Part shown: positions 45,434 to 55,243 of the stretch, piece by piece | Numbering within the stretch: the first letter of the stretch is position 1 | Layout: each line of letters begins with the position of its first letter | Origin: Papio anubis | Taxonomy: Eukaryota; Chordata; Mammalia; Primates; Cercopithecidae | NCBI RefSeq assembly: GCF_008728515.1 | Contig: NC_044976.1 | Span: 216,753,467-216,817,466, forward strand | Length of the DNA stretch: 64,000 nt | Direction of reading: 5' to 3' | Made by a program: the position numbers and the translations under genes | The notes under the pieces: generated by a model | Databases searched by the model: none | What the model saw: only the letters and a program-made list of their open reading frames with translations | Told to the model about the DNA's origin: nothing

Positions 45434-46228
45434 GAATATAGAGACAGCAAGTCAGAGTTTCGAGCTGGAAGTGGCCTGAGAGATCATCTAATCCAGATTC
45501 CACATTTTTACAGATGATCTGATCAGTGACCATTTTACAGGAATTTGCATGAAACATAAGGCTCTAGACACACATGGATTCCATATATAGAAGCCTGATT
45601 TCAAATCCTGTACATTAGACAAGACAATCAGAATCTTGTGTTATCCTGATCTTTGTTCTTCATCTTCCAGTTACATGGATTTTCTTGACTGTCTTGTGAG
45701 AGCTGAAATAATAGTATCACCTTTGTGGAATGGTGACTGCCAGTTTTGGATCAATCTTAGGCCACTGGAAGGTTGGTGCATCTTTTCCAGCAATACGGGC
45801 TGAACTCAAGCAAAGCTGAGTCTAAGATCAGTTTGAACCCTTTCCCCTGGAACAGTTGGTAGGCCTTGCCTGTTTCTGTCCTTGGCTTTCAACTGCTGGG
45901 CAACGTGTTTGGGGAGCGTGTGCCAATACTTGGGTTTTTATTCTTCTGGTTTAATAGTTGTTACTGCTGTTGGCTCTCAGGGAAATTCAGGACAAGCTCC
46001 TTCTGTAGCTTTAGGGTTGAACTGATTGGCAAGACAGTCTGTCCAGTTGAGGACAAACTGGAGTCATTTGTTCATTCATGTGCCGGCATCCTTGTGCTCA
46101 GAATCAGTTGTTTTAAGGATGGCAAAATGGCAGACTTCAGGATTTATGATAATACTGAATGGCTATCCTCTAGGGTACCGTTGAGTCTTAGCAGAGTCCC
46201 AAGCTCTACGCTTACCCTGAGTTTTAGG
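45434..46228. other. Intergenic sequence with an old MIR-like patch
   Basis: 'agagatcatctaatccagat' near 45479 followed by 'acattttacaggaatttg'-like wording suggests an ancient SINE/LINE. The long open frame that starts at 45866 gets its second half from an Alu and is not retained. Confidence 0.4.
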
Positions 46229-46239
46229 TTTCTTTGTTA

Positions 46240-46541
46240 TTGTTTGTTTGTTTGTTTGTTTGAGACAGAGTCTCACTCTGTTGCCCGGGCTAGAGTGCAG
46301 TGGCGCAACCTCGGCTCACTGCAACCTTCACCTCCTGGGTTCAAACGATTCTCCTGCCTCAGCCTCCTCAGTAGCTGGGATTACAGGTGCCCGCCACCAC
46401 GCCCAGCTAATTTTTGTATTTTTAGTAGAGACGGGTTTTACCACGTTGGTCAGGCTGGTCTTGAACTCCTGACCTCAGGTGACTCACCTACTTTGGCCTC
46501 CCAAAGTGCTGGGATATAGGCATGAGCCACTGCGCCCCACC
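46240..46541 (-). mobile_element. Alu SINE, reverse
   Basis: A GTTT-repeat tail. The flanking repeat is tttctttgtt. Confidence 0.92.
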
Positions 46542-46556
46542 AATTTCTTTGTTGGT

Positions 46557-46828
46557 TTTTTGTTTGTTTGTTTGTTTGTTTTTGAGACGGAGTCTTGCTC
46601 TGTCACCCAGAGCTGGAGTGCAGTTCAAGCGATTCTCCTGCCTCAGCCTCCCAAGTAGCTGGGACTACAGGCGCCCGCCACCATGCCTGGCTAACTTTCC
46701 GTATTTTTTTACTAGAGGTGGAGTATCACTGTGTTAGCCTGGATGGCCTCAATCACCTGACTTCGTGATCCACCCACCTTAGCCTCCCAAAGTGCTGGGA
46801 TTACAGGCGTGAGCCACTGCACCCCGCC
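46557..46828 (-). mobile_element. Alu SINE, reverse, internal deletion
   Basis: 'gctggagtgcag' jumps to 'ttcaagcgattctcctg', dropping about 45 bases of the right arm. A second GTTT run forms the tail. Confidence 0.9.
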
Positions 46829-47231
46829 CACTTTATTACTGAGGTTATTCTGTAGGTTTTCTGAAAATAAACAATCAGCATCTAGGTCCAAATTTACAGT
46901 TTTTAATGACATTCCAAAATTCGTCAATGAATAAAACAATAGCTAGGAATGTCATGTTAATTATTTAAATACATTGGAATCTGCCAATGTTCCCTTAAGC
47001 CTCCCTCCAAAGGAGGCCTGAAGTTGAGCGTATGACAAGAAAATATCTAGTAGAGTACAGCAAACTTAGTAATACACCAAAAGTCTAGGAAAGTATTACA
47101 ATCTGACCATTGGGAACCTCAGAGAATTGTGGTGTGGACATGCCCTTCTAAATTGTGGCTCAAGTACGGTCAAATCCTTTTCCTAGGTTTTCTTCAATGT
47201 GGCTGAGACTGGCAATAATTTCTTTTTTAAA
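46829..47231. other. Intergenic sequence without recognised elements
   Basis: AT-rich, with no domain, RNA or repeat seen. Confidence 0.45.
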
Positions 47232-47367
47232 ACAAAATTTATAGAGATAGGGCCTCACTATGTTTCCCAGGCTGGTCTTGAACTCTTGAACTCCTGGGCT
47301 CAAGTGATTTTCCTGCCTCAGCCTCCCAAAGTGCTGGGATTACAGGCTTGAGCCACCGCGCCCGGCC
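47232..47367 (-). mobile_element. Alu monomer, reverse
   Basis: The outer half is old in wording, yet the last ~25 bases match the young AluYR end (gcttgagccaccgcgcccgg). Local gene conversion or recombination with the neighbouring AluYR would explain this. Confidence 0.8.
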
Positions 47368-47382
47368 AAAAGTCAATAGTTT

Positions 47383-47690
47383 CTTTTTTTTTTTTTTTTT
47401 TTTTTTTTGAGACGGAGTCTTGCTCTGTCGCCCAGGCTGGAGTGCAGTGGCCGGATCTCAGCTCACTACAAGCTCCGCCTCCCGGGTTCACGCCATTCTC
47501 CTGCCTCAGCCTCCCGAGCAGCTGGGACTACAGGCGCCCGCCACCTCGCCCGGCTAGTTTTTTGTATTTTTTAGTAGAGATGGGGTTTCACCGTGTTAGC
47601 CAGGATGGTCTCGATCTCCTGACCTCGTGATCCGCCCATCTCGGCCTCCCAAAGTGCTGGGATTACAGGCTTGAGCCACCGCGCCCGGCC
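47383..47690 (-). mobile_element. AluYR-type SINE, reverse, next to the gap
   Basis: A 28-base T-run, then ggccggatctcagctcac. The far target repeat cannot be checked because the N run starts two bases after the element. Confidence 0.93.
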
Positions 47691-47692
47691 AA

Positions 47693-47792
47693 NNNNNNNN
47701 NNNNNNNNNNNNNNNNNNNNNNNNNNNNNNNNNNNNNNNNNNNNNNNNNNNNNNNNNNNNNNNNNNNNNNNNNNNNNNNNNNNNNNNNNNNN
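47693..47792. other. Assembly gap (100 N)
   Basis: A run of exactly 100 N is the usual placeholder for a gap of unknown size. It lies between a young Alu and a tandem repeat, both hard to assemble. Confidence 0.98.
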
Positions 47793-47878
47793 ACATCCAG
47801 GGGCCCTAGAATGCGGGCGACAAAGCCGTATTTGCACATCCAGAGGCCCTAGAATGCGGGCAACAAAGCCATATTTGT
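47793..47878. repeat. Two copies of a 43-bp tandem repeat at the gap edge
   Basis: Each copy starts acatccag and contains ggccctagaatgcgggc. They differ at about four positions. Copy one begins at the first base after the gap, so the array probably continues into it. Confidence 0.85.
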
Positions 47879-47883
47879 GCTTC

Positions 47884-48413
47884 TGTTACTGGAAAGGGGT
47901 CCCAATCCAGACCCTAAGAGAGGGTTTTTGGATCTCGCACAAGAAAGAATTAGGGCGACTCCGTAAAGTGAAAGCAAGTTTATAAAGAAAGTAAAGGAAT
48001 AAAGAATGGCTATTCCACAGACACAGCAGCCCCGAGGGCTGCTGGTTGCCCATTTTGATGATTATTTCTTGATGATATGCTAAACGAGGGGTGGATTATT
48101 CATGTCTCCCCTTTTTGGACCACACCGGGTGACTTTCTGACGTTGCCATGGCGTTTGTAAACTGTCATGGCGCTGGTGGGAGTGTAGCACGGAGGACAAC
48201 CAGAGGTCACTCTCGTGGCCATCTTGGTTTTGGTAGGATTTGTCCGGCATCTTTACTGCAACCTGTTTTATTAGCAAGGTCTTTATGACCTGTATCGTGT
48301 GCCGACCCCCATCTCATTCTGTGACTTAGAAAGCCTTAACTGTCTGGGAATGCAGCTCATTTTACCCAGCCCATGTTCAAGATGGAATTGCTCTGGTTCC
48401 AAGGCCTCTGACA
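47884..48413 (-). mobile_element. ERV-type LTR, reverse, family not assigned
   Basis: The + strand runs from tgttactggaaaggggtccc to cctctgaca. In reverse it carries an LTR-like TG...CA frame, and the stretch 'gcacaagaaagaatt' is typical of the U5 side of class I ERV LTRs. A relative in the same direction lies at 54687. Flanks cttc and gttc are a weak target duplication. Confidence 0.7.
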
Positions 48414-48534
48414 GTTCGGTATTCCAGTCATGCAGGTGCTGCGGAGACCTGGCGTCCATTCCCGGGACCAGTGGGAACACGCACATGCACATTTGGTAAA
48501 GGATGACCGTGGAGAGGCACAGGCCCTGTTTTTC

Positions 48535-48853
48535 CTTTTTTCTTTTTTTTGAGGCAGGGTCTCACTTAGTTGCCCAGGCTGGAGTGCAGTGGCACGATCT
48601 TGGCTCACTGCAAACCCCACCTCCTGGGTTCAAGCGATTTTCATGTTCCTGGTCTCATGTGATCCACTCCCCTTGGCCTCCCAAAGTACTGAGATTACAG
48701 GCCTGAGCCACCGCACCCGGCTAATTTTTGTATTTTAGTAGAGACGGGGTTTCACCATGTTGGCCAGGTTGGTCTCAAACTCCTAACCTCGTGATCCGCC
48801 CCCCTCGGCCTCCCAAAGTGCTGGGATTACAGGCGTGAGCCACGGCGCTCAGC
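48535..48853 (-). mobile_element. Mosaic Alu, reverse
   Basis: After 'caagcgattttcatgtt' the order breaks. A left-arm end segment (gtgatccactccccttggcc to gagccaccgcacccggc) appears where the right-arm end should be, then joins 'taatttttgtattttagtag', and the left-arm end occurs again at the real terminus. Recombination or conversion between Alu arms would give this. Confidence 0.8.
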
Positions 48854-48980
48854 CCCCTATGGGCGTTTTTAAAACAAATCGCAAGGTCTTGCGTTTTCCT
48901 CCCGGAAGAGTTGTAACTCGATCCCCAGCACCGCCACACTTAGCTGGAGCGGGTTTTCCACAAGTTGTACTGGGCTGTGA

Positions 48981-48995
48981 CCACCAGAGGGCGCC
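48981..48995 (+). promoter_or_regulatory. Strong CTCF-like motif
   Basis: ccaccagagggcgcc is an almost ideal CTCF core (CCASYAGRKGGC) with the usual 'GC' extension. It lies in unique GC-rich sequence, not in an Alu. Confidence 0.65.
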
Positions 48996-49061
48996 GAGGA
49001 CAGTGCGGACGCCGCCGGCGCGTGGGTCAGGCCACTGGAAAATGAACGGGAAGCCCCGGCC

Positions 49062-49187
49062 CCGAGGCTCGCGCCTGTAACCCAGCACTGCGGGGGCGAG
49101 GCGGGCGGATCACTCCAACTCAGGCGTTTGAGACCAGCCTGGGCAACATGGTGAAGCCCCATCTCTACTGAAAATACAGAAAAAATG
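49062..49187 (+). mobile_element. Alu monomer, forward, in the CpG island
   Basis: Single arm from 'ccgaggctcgcgcctgtaac' to 'tactgaaaatacagaaa', joined directly to a complete Alu. Confidence 0.75.
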
Positions 49188-49188
49188 T

Positions 49189-49478
49189 GCCGGGCGCGGT
49201 GGCTCACACCTGTAATCCCAGCACTTTGGGAGGCCGAGCAGGCGGATCACCTGAGGTCAGGAGTTTGAGACCAGCCTGGCCAATATGGTGAAACCCCGTC
49301 TCTACTAAAAATACAAAAGTTAGCCTGGCTTGCTGGCGCGTGCCTGTAATCCCGGCGAAGCTGAGGCGGGAGAATCGCTTGAGCCCGGGGGCGGAGGTTG
49401 CAGCGAGCCGAGATCGCGCCACTGCCCTCCAGCCTGGGCAACAGGGTGAGACTCCGTCCCAAAGAAAAAAAAAAATTA
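49189..49478 (+). mobile_element. Alu SINE, forward, in the CpG island
   Basis: Starts tgccgggcgcggtggctcac. About 15 bases of the mid-region ('agctactcgggagg') are reduced to 'ggcgaag'. Many CGs are intact. Confidence 0.9.
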
Positions 49479-49732
49479 AACGGCACGAATCGGGGTGTGT
49501 TACACCACCAAGCCTGGCTTGTTTAACCGCTTCCCCAGCGCCCCAGTCTATATTACTGCGAGTGTGAGAGCGGCCAGCCCCGCAGAGGCTTCCCCGCGCC
49601 CCGGGCCCCGCGCGCCGCGCCCCTCGCCAACCCCGGTGCGAGCCCGGCACCGAGCCCCGCAGTCGCTCAGGTCCACCCACTGCCTGCAGCCAGCGCACAC
49701 CGCGTCCTGGGACCAGCACTGAGCGCCTTTTC

Positions 49733-49742
<10 letters not shown>

Positions 49743-49764
<22 letters not shown>

Positions 49765-50044
49765 GAGGCGGAGTCTCGCTCTGCCGCCCAGGCTGGAGCG
49801 CAGTGGCCGGATCTCAGCTCACTGCAAGCTCCGCCTCCCGGGTTCACGCCATTCTCCTGCCTCAGCCTCCCGAGCAGCTGGGACTACAGGCGCCGCCACC
49901 TCGCCCGGCTAGTTTTCTGTCTTTTTTAGTAGAGACGGGGTTTCACCGTGTTAGCCAGGATGGTCTCGATCTCCTGACCTCGTGATCCGCCCGTCTCGGC
50001 CTCCCAAAGTGCTGGGATTACAGGCTTGAGCCACCGCGCCCGGC
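49743..50044 (-). mobile_element. AluYR-type SINE, reverse, splitting the CpG island
   Basis: Perfect flanking repeat ttccgttttttctt, so the insertion is recent and the island was continuous before. Confidence 0.95.
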
Positions 50045-50108
50045 CTTTCCGTTTTTTCTTACAAGTGCAAGGTTGGGTTTCAGCCGAGCAAGTCTGAGCC
50101 CCTTTCCC

Positions 50109-50122
50109 GCGCCCTCTGGCGC
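50109..50122 (-). promoter_or_regulatory. Second CTCF-like motif, opposite strand
   Basis: The reverse strand reads gcgccagagggcgc, matching 12 of 14 positions of the core. It points toward the motif at 48981, giving a convergent pair about 1.1 kb apart. Confidence 0.5.
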
Positions 50123-50150
50123 GACGTGTTCGCTTTTCTGTACACCCCTG

Positions 50151-50621
50151 TGAAGGCTTCACCGACCCTCCAGGGTGGCCGTTACTTTACAGGAGCAACG
50201 CAAGGTACGGGAGGCTGTTCCCTCTTTTCTGTTTCTTCCTTTTCTTTCTCCTCCGCCCCCTCCCCGCCTCCACATTCCTCCCTCTTCCTCCTTATTTCTT
50301 CTTCCTTCTTCCTGTTGAATTTGGGATTGAAAAGTTTGAAGCTCCTGAAGGAGGCCAGCTGGTTGGCCTCCTTCTTGCTGACTTTGGGCAATATCATGGC
50401 CTTGTTTAGAGTTGGTTGTGAGAAGGAAATAAACCCTAACACTTCGGTACATGTGTGTTAATTGTTGATACACACGCGCACACACACAAATGTGAATGGG
50501 TGCTTATATATCATTATTTCCTTCTAGATGTATCTTTATCTATATTTACATATTTTGGAGTCATACTTTTTATCCAGGATGGCTCTGTTCACAGAGGGTT
50601 GAGTTGTGGACCAGGCATCTC
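50151..50621. other. Flank of the CpG island with a pyrimidine tract
   Basis: A CT-rich tract (about 50220-50312), two copies of 'aggaggcc'-type words and a CA-rich run near 50468-50487. No exon recognised. Confidence 0.5.
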
Positions 50622-50636
50622 GGTTTCTTGTATTTT

Positions 50637-50934
50637 TTTTTTTTTTTTTTTGAGACGGGGTCTCGCTCTGTCGCCCAGGCTGGAGTGCAGTGGCCGGATC
50701 TCAGCTCACTGCAAGCTCCGCCTCCCAGGTTTATGCCATTCTCCTGCCTCAGCCTCCCGAGTAGCTGGGACTACAGGCGCCCGCCACCACGCCTGGCTAG
50801 TTTTTTTGTATTTTTTAGTAGAGACGGGGTTTCACCGTATTAGCCAGGATAGTCTCGATCTCCTGACCTCGTGATCCGCCCGCCTCGGCCTCCCAAAGTG
50901 CTGGGATTACAGGCTTGAGCCACCGTGCCCGGCC
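50637..50934 (-). mobile_element. AluYR-type SINE, reverse
   Basis: Repeat ggtttcttgtatttt on both sides and the ggccggatctcagctcac variant. Confidence 0.95.
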
Positions 50935-51228
50935 GTGGTTTCTTGTATTTTTGCAGTTTACATTGTGTGTGGTGGGGTACATGTCTGTATTATCTGCACA
51001 AAAATTAAAACAATTTTTAAAAAATTTCAGTTGGATCAGGAGATACATGCATGTATGTGGCACACAGCTTTCTTCACTTAGCAACACATCAGACGCAGTG
51101 TAGATGTGCGGATGAAACCACCATTGCAAAATTATCACTGAGACACTCAGAGAAACCTGACATGGCCGACTCCATCTTGCTTTTAGCCTCACAGGCTGGG
51201 TGTCTTAGCTCATTCCTAAGCATGGGCC

Positions 51229-51909
51229 TGGAACCGCCATTGCAAAATTGTAACTGAGACAGCAAAAGAGATCTGACCCAACCAACTCCATCTTGCTTCT
51301 AACCTCCAAGCTGTCCTTGTTCATTCCTGGGTGTAGGCTGAACTAACTTTGGGAGGAACTTAATTTATAGTTTAAAACAAAGACCATAACAGCCCTTTCT
51401 CAAAACAAACATCCTTCCTGCCTGGGGATTAGACTGCCTTTGTAGGATTAACAAATTAGCCACAAGATCAGAAATTACAGTTTAGGAGTCATGCAGCTGG
51501 AGGCTGAAAGATTCTGACCCTGCCTAAACTGCTCAGTGCTTGAGATATTTTGCAGACCCTGCACTTAATGGATCAGCTGGCACCACCCAGATGGATAAAC
51601 TGGCTCATCTGATCTTGTGGCCCCCACCCAGGAACTGACTCAGTGCAAGAAGACAGCCTCAATTCCCTATGATTTAATATCCTACTAACCAATCAGCACT
51701 CCTGGCTCACTGGCTTCCCTTCACCCATCAAATTGTCCTTAAAACCTCTGATCTCCAAATGCTTGAGGAGACTGATCTGAGTAATAATAAAACAAGGCTC
51801 CCGCACAGCCGACTTTGCGCGAATTACTCTTTCTCTATTGCAATTCTCCTGTCGTGATAAATCGACTCCGCCTAGGCAGCCAGCAAGGTGAGCCCACTGG
51901 GTGGTTACA
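51229..51909 (+). mobile_element. Class I ERV-type solo LTR nested in a related LTR
   Basis: A 681-bp LTR from tggaaccgccattgcaaaat to ggtggttaca, with an AATAAAAC at about 51787. The 4-bp sequence ggcc stands at 51225-51228 and 51910-51913, as expected for gammaretrovirus-like integration. No internal region is present. Confidence 0.85.
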
Positions 51910-52344
51910 GGCCACGCTAACTTTGGGAGAAATTTAGTTTATGGTTTAAATGATAATAGCTCTTCCCCAAAACTAAACTGCGCTGGTAAAACTAATGAAA
52001 GGCCACCAAGTTAGGAGGATGACAGGGCCCTGAATTCTACTGAGTTGTAAGCATAGTTACCCACCGTTATTCCAGAGAACACAAGATTTGCTACTTCCCC
52101 AATTACTCTTGGAAAGAACATCGCTACTGTAGCACCTGAGAATGGCCTTTAGAGATGTCTTTTCAGGCTCTTGCACGTCTGACAATTGATGGCTGCACTT
52201 GGACTAGCCAGCCGGTCCTGCGTCCCCACCGGAAGCACAAGAGGACAGCTCCGACTCTCTAGGATTTCAGCTCTGACCAGTCAGCATGCCCGGGTCACTG
52301 GCTTCCCCACAGCCACCAAGGTGTTCTTAAAAACTCTGCTGCCT

Positions 52345-52650
52345 GGCCGGGCGCGGTGGCTCAAGCCTGTAATCCCAGCACTTTGGGAGGCCGAGGCGGG
52401 TGGATCATGAGGTCAGGAGATCGAGACCATCCTGGCTAACATGGTGAAACCCCGTCTCTACTAAAAATACAAAAAACTAGCCGGGCGTGGTGGCGGGCGC
52501 CTGTAGTCCCAGCTACTCGGAGGCTGAGGCAGGAGAATGGCGTGAACCTGGGAGGCGGAGCTTGCAGTGAGCCGAGATCGTGCCACTGCACTCCAGCCTG
52601 GGTGACACAGCGCGAGACTCCATCTCAAAAAAAAAAAAAAAAAAAAAAAA
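52345..52650 (+). mobile_element. AluY-type SINE in the outer LTR
   Basis: Flanked by actctgctgcctg. Ape-type right arm (gccgagatcgtgccactgca). Confidence 0.94.
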
Positions 52651-52959
52651 CTCTGCTGCCTGAATGCTCACAGAGAGTGATTTGAGTAATAATGAAACTG
52701 TGGTCTCCCGCACAGTCGACTCTGCGTGAATTACTCTTTCTCCATTGCAATTGCCCCATCTTGAGAAATCGGCTCTGTCCAGGCAGCGGCAAGGTGAACC
52801 CACTGGGCGGTCACACTGATATGATTCCCCCTTTGCAGTTTTTACTCTCTTGGTGCTGCAAACAGTTCCTCACTGGGGACCCTTGTATATGTATCACTGT
52901 GAGCATGAGTCAGAATTTCTTTAGGAGACATACATACTAGGGGGTATGTGCATGTTATT

Positions 52960-53055
52960 TAACTTCTCTGTAGCACTGTTTCCTCACACATCAAATGGGG
53001 ATCAAGTAGTTCTCACCACACAGGGTTATTGTAGAAATAATTTAGTATACATAAT
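52960..53055 (+). mobile_element. MIR SINE fragment, forward
   Basis: 'atttaacttctctgtagcac' then 'tttcctcacacatcaaatgg' and 'cagggttattgtagaaataa' follow the MIR core. Confidence 0.7.
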
Positions 53056-53235
53056 ATGTAATTCAATAACAAGTACTGATGTCTACTTCTTTTAGGTTAT
53101 ATGATAATACCTTATACATAGTACATGTGTGATTATATATATTGCAGTATAGAGTACGATCTATAATTTATAGAACTGTTGCTTGTATATAACAGATGCT
53201 GTCCTTGCAAGATTTTGCTCAGAATGATGTTTTAT

Positions 53236-53305
53236 GTATACATATGTAAGAAACCTGCACGTTGTGCATATGTACCCTAGAACTTAAAGTATAATTAAAA
53301 AAAAC
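53236..53305 (+). mobile_element. Severely 5'-truncated young L1 3' end
   Basis: 'aagaaacctgcacgttgtgc' then 'atgtaccctagaacttaaag' and a short A tail is the last ~65 bases of a primate L1PA element. Confidence 0.88.
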
Positions 53306-53409
53306 AAATGCTATAATTAATGTGGTGATTATTATCTATCAATTACCTCATCGATAGAATGAGGACGTTGTTAACAGTACACGCCAGACAGGATGGCTGT
53401 GAGAATTTG

Positions 53410-54686
53410 TGATAATAAGAATTAGATATTTGGTCTTTGTCCCTGTTTCCTGATGGAGGCTTCTAAACCCCCTGGAATTCCCTGATAGGCGCAAGAGGAA
53501 ATCTTTTGTTATTCCTAACTAGTGCCTTTCATCCACACCAGCGTTTATGCTAATGAGGTGACTCCTGGAGGAGGAGGGCTGGTTGCCAGGGGAACCAACT
53601 TTGCCTTGATTGGAGGGTTGCAACTTTCAGCTCCAGCCCGTGACTTCCAGGGAAAGAAGAGGGACTGGAGATTGAGTTTAATCGTCAATGACCAGTGATT
53701 TAATCATTCATGCCTAAATAAGGGAACCTTAAGAAACCTAAAGAAAAGGTTTGGAGAGCTGCTGGGCTCAGGAGCACATTCACGTGCTGGGAGGACGTTG
53801 CGCCTGGTGAAGGCGTGGAAGCGCTGCCTCTGCCTCGCATACCTTGTCCTGTCTGTCTCTTTCGTCTGGCTGTTGCTGAGTTGTGCTGTTTATAATAATA
53901 AACTGGTAACAGTAAGTAAAGCACTTTCCTGAGTTTTGTGAGCCCATTCTCTTGATTTATCAAACCTGAGATAGAGGGATTGTGTGTGGGAACCCTGTGA
54001 TTTATTTTGCTGGTCAGTCAAAAGTGCTGGTGACAACCTGGTAAGGGAGAAGACCACCCCTCACATCGTCTTATGCCCAATTTCTGCCTCCAAAGAAAGA
54101 AGACGTAAAAACCAAAAGGCAGAAATGAAATCCACAGGGAGACAGCCTGGCGCCACACGCTGGGCCTAGATTGACCCCTGACCTAATCCGTTATGTTATC
54201 TATAGATTACAGACATTGTCTAGAAATGCACTATGGAAATCCCTATCCTGTTTTGTTCCGATCTAATTACCGGTGCATGCAAACCCCCCTAACCCCCTCC
54301 CCCGCCCCGTCACATACCCTCTGCTTGCTCAATCCATCACGACCCTCTCACACGCACCCCCTCAGAGTTGTGAGCCCTTAAAAGGGACAGGAATTGCTCA
54401 CTCGGAGAGCTCAGCTCTTGAGACAGGAGTCTTGCCGATGCCCCCGGCCAAATAAACCCCTTCCTTCTTTAACTTGGCGTCTGAGGAGTTTTGTCTGCGG
54501 CTCGTCCTGCTTCACTGAAACTTCCATGAAGTGGGGGCAGTTTTGTGGGACCGAGCCCATAACCTGTGGGATTTCACTGTGGCTCCAGGTGGACATGCCA
54601 GAACTGAACGGCAGGAGACCTAGTTGGTGCCTGCCAGGTAGAAGAAAAAACGCACAGTTTGGTGTCAGATGTGTTGTGAGTAAAAC
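53410..54686 (+). mobile_element. LTR-like element (same family as 35966), split by another LTR
   Basis: Shares 'gatatttggtctttg', 'gcaactttcagctcc', an AATAAAC at about 53898, and 'gtgggggcagttttgtggga' with the copy at 36 kb. A MER9-like LTR interrupts it, and the LTR at 54687 ends it. Confidence 0.6.
54039..54514 (+). mobile_element. MER9-like (HML-type) LTR, forward
   Basis: From 'tggtaagggagaagacc' to 'ctcgtcctgcttca'. Carries 'ccttaaaagggaca' as a TATA-like box, and AATAAA at about 54451 before 'gtctgaggagttttgtctgc'. The name rests on memory of MER9 (HERVK9), so it is tentative. A diverged relative lies reversed at 57908. Confidence 0.6.
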
Positions 54687-55243
54687 TGTTACAGGAAGGG
54701 GGTCTCTACCCAGACCCCAAGTGAGGGTTATTGAATCTCACGCAAGAAAGAATTCAGGGCGAGTCTGTAGAGGAAAATCAAAGCAAGTTCATTAGGAAAG
54801 TAAAGGAACAAAAGAATGGCTACTCCATAGACAGAGCAGCCCCAAGGGCTGCGAGTTACCCATTTTTATGGTCATTTCTTGATGATATGCTGAACAAGGG
54901 GTGGATTTTTCATGCCTTCCCTTTTTAGACCATATAGGGTAACTTCCTGACATTGCCATGGGATTTGTAAACTGTCATGGCGCTGGCAGGAGTGTAGCAG
55001 TGAGGACGACGAGAGGTCACTCTCGTAGCCATCTCGGGTTTGGTGGGATTTGGCCGGCTCCTTTACTGCAACCTATTTTATGAGCAAGGTCTTTATGACC
55101 TGTATCTTGTGCCGACCTCCTATCTTATCCTGTGACTTAAACTGCCTTAACCATCTAGGAATGCAGCCAAGTAGGTCTCAGCCTCATTTTACCCAGCCTC
55201 ATTCAAGATGGAGCTGTTCTGGTTCCCATGCCTCTCTCTGACA
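54687..55243 (-). mobile_element. ERV-type LTR, reverse, relative of 47884
   Basis: Starts tgttacaggaagggggtctc and ends ctctctgaca. It retains 'gcaagaaagaattcagggcg', and aligns by eye along its length with the copy at 47.9 kb but is slightly longer. Flanks aaac and aagc. Confidence 0.7.

Larger units (their letters stand above)
48900..50150. promoter_or_regulatory. CpG-rich island, candidate promoter or insulator
   Basis: The non-Alu parts (48900-49080, 49480-49740 and 50085-50140) are GC-rich with dense CG, for example 'gacgccgccggcgcgtgggt' and 'ccgggccccgcgcgccgcgc', unlike the rest of the window. Young and old Alus have broken it up. I recognise no first exon, though 'gcaaggtacgggag' near 50200 could be a splice donor. 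Confidence 0.65.
51111..52815 (+). mobile_element. Class I ERV-type LTR (outer), split by a relative and an Alu
   Basis: Starts tgaaaccaccattgcaaaat and ends gggcggtcaca. The first 118 bases break off after gggcc and resume at 51914 with the homologous continuation 'acgctaactttgggag'. Contains 'gagtaataatgaaact' before the U5 part. Flanks cgga and ctga may be a worn 4-bp duplication. Confidence 0.78.

Noticed and set aside
45866..46519. 217-codon open frame
   Set aside because: The C-terminal half is reverse Alu. The N-terminal half has no recognisable domain or codon bias.
47793..47878. CRISPR-like repeat array at the gap edge
   Set aside because: The copies are directly adjacent without spacers, in a primate genome. 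It is a VNTR.
47884..55243. The two same-direction LTRs at 47.9 and 54.7 kb as the ends of one provirus
   Set aside because: They are 6.3 kb apart, but the interior holds a CpG island and unrelated LTRs with no retroviral reading frames. Their 4-bp flanks do not match each other.
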